Source of the DNA: Pomphorhynchus laevis
Lineage: Eukaryota; Acanthocephala; Palaeacanthocephala; Echinorhynchida; Pomphorhynchidae
Reading direction: 5' to 3'
Assembly: GCA_012934845.2 (NCBI GenBank)
Contig: WNNJ02002018.1
Span: 34,775 to 98,774, forward strand
Length of the DNA stretch: 64,000 bases
In this document: positions 58,801 to 64,000 of the stretch, in pieces
How positions within the stretch are numbered: the stretch's first letter is position 1
Layout of the letters: every line of letters begins with the position of its first letter
Position numbers and translations under genes: made by a program
Notes under the pieces: generated by a model
The model's input: the letters and a program-made list of their open reading frames with translations, nothing else
Database searches by the model: none
Told to the model about the DNA's origin: nothing

Positions 58801-61800
58801 TGGAAATAATAGTGTAAAAATGGTTAAAAAAAACAGTGTAAAAAAAAGGGCAAAAATAAGGTATAACAAGTGAAAATAAAAGTGTTTAAATATGTGTTTA
58901 AAGAAGTGTAAAAAATATGTAAAAATATCTTGAAAAAAGTGTAAAAAAAGTGTAAATAATGGTGTAAAAAATGATGTAAATAGAAGTGCAAAAAAAGTGT
59001 ATAAATGCATGTAGAAAATAGTGAAAATAAGAGTGTAATAAAAAGTGTAAATTATTGTGAAAATAATGGCGTAAAAAGAAGCATAAAAAAGTGTTAAAAC
59101 AGAGCGAATAAAAGTGTAAAAAATAGTATAAAATACGGTTAATAAATGTGTAAACAAAGTGGAAAAAAAGTGTTTTTTTTTATTGTGTAAATAACATTGT
59201 AAAATATAGGATTAAAAAGTCAAAATAATAGTGTCAATAAAAGTATAAATAAAAGTGTAGAAAAATGTTGGTAAATAAGTAAATGAAAGTGTATATAATG
59301 TTGTAAAAAATGGTGTAAATATTAGTTTTAAAAAATTGGTATAAATGCGTAAAAATGGAAATGTAATTAAGAGTGTAAAAAAGAGTGTAAATAAAATGTG
59401 TAAAAAAGTGCAATTTAAAGTGTTTAACAAGTGTAAAGAAAAGTGTAAAAATAAGTGTGAACTAGTGTGTAAGTAATAGTGTAAAAAATAGTTTAAAGAA
59501 AGTGTAACGAAAGAGAAAATAATATTGTTTATTTTTTCGTACATAAAAGTGTTAAAAAAGAGCGAAAAAAGTGTAAAAAATAGTATTAAAAATAGTAAAA
59601 AATGTATTAAAAAGTTTAAATAACAGTGTAAAAATAGTTTAAAAAACAGTTTAATAAAAAGTAAAAAGGGTATAAAAAGTGACGAAAATGATGTTAAAAT
59701 GAGTGTAAAATACAGTGTAAAAAATATGTTGAATAAGTGTAAATAAAATTGTAAAAAATGGTGTAAAAATTGATGTAAACAAAAGTGCAAAAAAAGTGTA
59801 AAAATGCATTAAGAAAATAGTGTAAATAAGAGTGTAAATAAAAGTGTAAATAAAAGTAAAAATAATGGTGTAAAAAAAGCACTAAAAAAATTTAAAAAAA
59901 GAGCAAATAAAAGTGTAAAAAATAGTATATAAATAGTAAAAAATGTTTTAAAAAATTGAAAATAATAGTGTAATAATGGTTTAAATAAAACCGTGTAAAA
60001 AATTGGGCAAAAAAAAGGTATAAAAAGTGAAAATAATAGTGTTTAAATATGTGTTTAAAGAAGTGTAAAATATATATAAAAATATCTTAAAAAAAAGTGT
60101 AAAAAAAGTGTAAATAATGGTGTAAAAAATGAAGTAAATAAAAGTGCAAATAAAAGTGTATAAATGCTTGTATAAAAAAGTGTAAATAAGAGTGTAATAA
60201 AAAGTGTAAATTATAGTGAAAATAATGGCGTAAATAGTAGCATAAAAAAGTGTAAAAACAGTGCGAATAAAAGTGTAAAAAATAGTATAAAAAAGGTTAA
60301 TAAATGTGTAAACAAAGTGAAAATAAAAGTGTTTATATTGTGTAAAAAACATTGTAAAAATATGGTAAAATAGTGAAAATAATAGTGTATATATAAGTAA
60401 AAAAAGTGTAAAAAAAGTGTTAGTAAAAGATTAAATTAAAGTGTATATAATGGTGTAAATAATGGTGTAAAAAATAGTTTTTACAAATTAGTATAAATGC
60501 GTAAAAATGGAAGTGTAATTAAGAGTGTAAAAAAGAGTGTAAATATGTGTAAAAAAGTGCAATTTTAAGTGTTAAAAAAGTGTAAAGAAAAGTGTAAAAA
60601 CGAGTGTGAACTAGAGTGTAAGTAATAGTGTAAAAAGTAGTTTAAAAAATAGTGTAACGAAAGAGAAAATAATATTGTAAATTTTAGCGTTAATAAAAGT
60701 GTTAAAAAAGAGCAAAAAAAGTGTAAAAAATAGTATAAAAAATAGTAAAAAATGTATTAAAAAGTGGAAATAAAGTGTAAAAATAGTTTAAATAACAGTG
60801 TAAAAAAAGTAAAAAAAGGTATAAAAAGTGACGAAAATGATGTTAAAATGAGTGTAAAATACAGTGTAAAAAATATGTTGAATTAGTGTAAATAAAAGTG
60901 TAAAAAATGGTGTAAAAATTGATGTAAACAAAAGTGCAAAAAAAAGTGTAAAAATGCATTAAGAAAATAGTGTAAATAAGAGTGTAAAAAAAGAGTAAAT
61001 AAAAGTAAAAATAATAGTGTAAAAAATTGCACTAATAAAAGTGTAAAAAAAGAGCAAATTAAAGTGTAAAAAATAGTATAAAAATAGTAAAAAATGTATT
61101 AAAAAATTGAAAATAATAGTGTAATAATGGTTAAAAAAAACAGTGTAAAAAATAGAGCAAAAATAAGGTATAAAAAGTGAAAATAATAGTGTTTAAATAT
61201 GTGTTTAAAAAAGTGTAAAAAATATGTAAAACTATCTTAAAAAAGTGTAAAAAAAGTGTAAATAATGGTTTAAAAAATGACGTAAATAAAAGTGCAAAAA
61301 AAGTGTATAAATGCATGTATAAAATAGTGTAAATAAGAGTGTAATAAAAAGTGTAAATTATAGTGAAAAAAATAGCGTAAATAATAGCATAAAAAAGTGT
61401 AAAAACAGTGCGAAACAAAGTGTAAAAAATAGTATAAAAAAGGTTAATAAATGTGTAAACAAAGTGAAAATAAAAGTGTTTATATTGTGTAAAAAACATT
61501 GTAAAAATAGGGTAAAATAGTGAAAATTAAAGTGTATATATAAGTAAAAAAAAGTGTAAAAAAAGTGTTAGTAAAAGATTAAATTAAAGTGTATATAATG
61601 GTGTAAATAATGGTGTAAAAAATAGTTTTTACAAATTAGTATAAATGCGTAAAAATGGAAGTGTAATTAAGAGTGTAAAAAAGAGTGTAAATATGTGTAA
61701 AAAAGTGCAATTTTAAGTGTTAAAAAAGTGTAAAGAAAAGTGTAAAAACGAGTGTGAACTAGAGTGAAAGTAATAGTGTAAAAAGTAGTTTAAAAAATAG

Positions 61801-64000
61801 TGTAACGAAAGAGAAAAAAATATTGTAAATTTCAGCGTTAAAAAAGGTGTTAAAAAAGAGCAAAAAAAGTGTAAAAAATAGTATAAAAAATAGTAAAAAA
61901 TGTATTAAAAAGTTGAAATAACAGTGTAAAAATAGTTAAAAAAACAGTGTAAAAAAAGTAAAAAGGGTATAAAAAGTGACGAAAATGATGTTAAAATGAG
62001 TGTAAAATACAGTGTAAAAAATATGTTGAATTTGTGTAAATAAAAGTGTAAAAAATGGTGTAAAAATTGATGTAAACAAAAGTGCAAAAAAAAGTGTAAA
62101 AATGCATTAAGAAAATAGTGTAAATAGGAGTGTAAAAAAAGAGTAAATAAAAGTAAAAAAATAGTGTAAAAAATAGCACTAATAAAAGTGTTAAAAAAGA
62201 GCAAATTAAAGTGTAAAAAATAGTATAAAAAAAGTAAAAAATGTATTAAAAATTGAAAATAATAGTGTAATAATGGTTAAAAAACAGTGTAAAAAATAGA
62301 GCAAAAATAAGGTATAAAAAGTGAAAATAATAGTGCTTAAATATGTGTTTAAAAAAGTGTAAAAAATATGTAAAAATATCCTAAAAAAAGTGTAAAAAAA
62401 GTGTAAATAATGGTTTAAAAAATGATGTAAATAAAAGTGCAAAAAAAGTGTATAAATGCATGTATAAAACAGTGTAAATAAGAGTGTAATAAAAAGTGTA
62501 AATTATTGTGAAAAAAATGGCGTAAATAATAGCATAAAAAAGTGTAAAAACTGTGCGAATAAAAGTGTAAAAAATAGTATAAAAAAGGTTAATAAATGTG
62601 TAAACAAAGTGAAAATAAAAGTGTTTATATTGTGTAAAAAACATTGTAAAAATAGGGTAAAATAGTGAAAATTAAAGTGTATATATAAGAAAAAAAAGTG
62701 TTAAAAAAGTGTTAGTAATAGATTAAATTAAAGTGTAAATAATGTTGTAAATAATGGTGTAAATAATGGTTTTAACAAATTAGTATAAATGCGTAAAAAT
62801 TGAAGTGTAATTAAGAGTGTAAAAAAGAGTGTAAATAATGTGTAAAAAAGTGCAATTTTAAGTGTTAAAAAAGTGTAAAGAAAAGTGTAAAAAGGAGTGT
62901 GAACTAGAGTGTAAGTAATAGTGTAAAAAGTAGTTTAAAAAATAGTGTAACGAATGAGAAAAAAATATTGTAAATTTCAGCGTTAAAAAAGGTGTTAAAA
63001 AAGAGCAAAAAAAGTGTAAAAAATAGTATAAAAAATAGTAAAAAATGTATTAAAAAGTTGAAATAACAGTGTAAAAATAGTTAAAAAAACAGTGTAAAAA
63101 AGTAAAAAGGGTATAAAAAGTGACGAAAATAATGTTTAAATGAGTGTAAAATACAGTGTAAAAAATATGTTGAATAAGTGTAAATAAAAGTGTAAAAATG
63201 GTGTAAAAATTGATGTAAACAAAAGTGCAAAAAAAGTGTAAAAATGCATTAAGAAAATAGTGTAAATAAGAGTGTAAATAAAAGTGTAAATAAAAGTAAA
63301 AATAATGGTGTAAAAAATAGCACTTATAGAAGTGGTAAAAAAAGAGAAATTGAAGTGTAAAAGATATTATAAAAATAGTGAAAAATGTATTAAAAAATTG
63401 GAAATAATAGTGTAATAATGGTTAAAAAAAACAGTGTAAAAAATAGGGCAAAAATAAGGTATAGAAAGTGAAAATAATAGTGTTTAAATATGTGTTAAAA
63501 GAAGTGTAAAAAATATGTAAAAATATCTTGACAAATAGTGTAAAGAAAGTGTAAATAATGGTTTAAAAAATGACGTAAATAAAAGTGCAAAAAAAGTGTA
63601 TAAATGCATGTATAAAATAGTGTAAATAAGAGTGTAATAAAAAGTGTAAATTATAGTGAAAATAATGGCGTAAATAATAGCATAAAAAAGTGTTAAAACA
63701 GTGCGAAACAAAGTGTAAAAAAAGTATAAAATAAGGTTAATAAATGTGTAAACAAAGTGGAAATAAAAGTGCTTATATTGTGTAAATAACATTGTTAAAA
63801 TAGGGTAAAATAGTGAAAATAATAGTGTATATATAAGTAAACAAAAGTGTAAAAAAAGTGTTAGTAAAAGATTAAATTAAAGTGTAAATAATGTTGTAAA
63901 TAATGTTGTAAATAATAGTTTTAACAAATTAGTATAAATGCGTAAAAATGGAAGTGTAATTAAGAGTGTAAAAAAGAGTGTAAATAAATGTGTAAAAAAG
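55818..64000 (+). repeat. Right monomeric satellite block
   Basis: Landmarks at 56087, 57212, 58362, 59507, 60657, 61805 and 62950 give spacings of 1125, 1150, 1145, 1150, 1148 and 1145 bp: a regular single-monomer array with no S/L/X alternation. Monomers differ from each other by more point changes than the core units do (for instance ACGGAAG at 57212 and 58362, CGAATGAG at 62951). A run of nine T lies at about 59,173. The array continues past the window end. I see no gene. Confidence 0.9.

Noticed and set aside
1-64000. CRISPR array
   Set aside because: Repeats are tandem and degenerate with no unique spacers, in a eukaryotic context.
1-64000. Telomeric repeat
   Set aside because: AGTGTAAATAAA does not match known G-rich telomere units; the 12-mers are degenerate and grouped in kilobase monomers.
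1-64000. Satellite as an assembly artefact
   Set aside because: Units carry distinct private variants, separate deletions and different L counts, which is hard to produce by simple mis-assembly. Exact unit numbers could still be affected and would need long reads.

Overview
This 64 kb eukaryotic window is almost entirely one A-rich satellite, interrupted once by a 2.83 kb island of ordinary coding DNA. There are no operons, Shine-Dalgarno sites or bacterial genes. The island joins the 3' part of a LINE-type retrotransposon (end of the reverse transcriptase plus a restriction-like endonuclease) to the back half of a ubiquilin. This points to an animal or animal-like eukaryote. I cannot name the species.

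Satellite (1-8640 and 11474-64000). The basic unit is about 12 bp (consensus near AGTGTAAATAAA), always in the same orientation apart from one tiny fold-back at 49.8 kb. The 12-mers build larger monomers, which I followed with the landmark ACGAAAG (about 46 occurrences). Its spacings fall into classes: M about 1136 bp, S about 1008 bp, L about 1344 bp and X about 1830 bp. These build a higher-order repeat of the form M-S-(L)n-X, delimited here by the word TCAAAAAAGT at 3821, 12111, 17432, 21407, 25378, 30701, 35589, 39094, 47867, 54654 and 55818. Units with n=0 are about 3.97 kb and units with n=1 about 5.32 kb. One 8.77 kb unit has n=3 plus a 0.78 kb short monomer, and two units carry internal deletions of about 430 and 460 bp. 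The ends of the window (1-3.8 kb and 55.8-64 kb) are plain arrays of about 1.12-1.15 kb monomers. The + strand is nearly free of C and rich in A. The opposite strand therefore has few stop codons, and the many minus-strand open frames (Phe/Tyr/Thr/Ile/Leu tetrapeptide repeats) are a by-product of the 12 bp period, not genes.

Island (8641-11469). It starts abruptly inside a reverse transcriptase reading frame, as expected for a 5'-truncated LINE copy. It continues into an 886-codon intronless ORF (8775-11435) that encodes the LINE zinc-knuckle/PD-(D/E)xK nuclease region and then, with no stop, a divergent ubiquilin segment with two STI1-type regions and a C-terminal UBA. It is inserted cleanly between ATGG words into a satellite copy whose uninterrupted relatives are present elsewhere in the window, the closest at about 38.45 kb. 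The insertion therefore came after the satellite formed.

No gene pathway can be described. The biology worth pursuing is the retrotransposon-ubiquilin chimera, the multi-level satellite architecture, and the repeated forkhead-like, TATA-like and hairpin words that the satellite carries at regular intervals.
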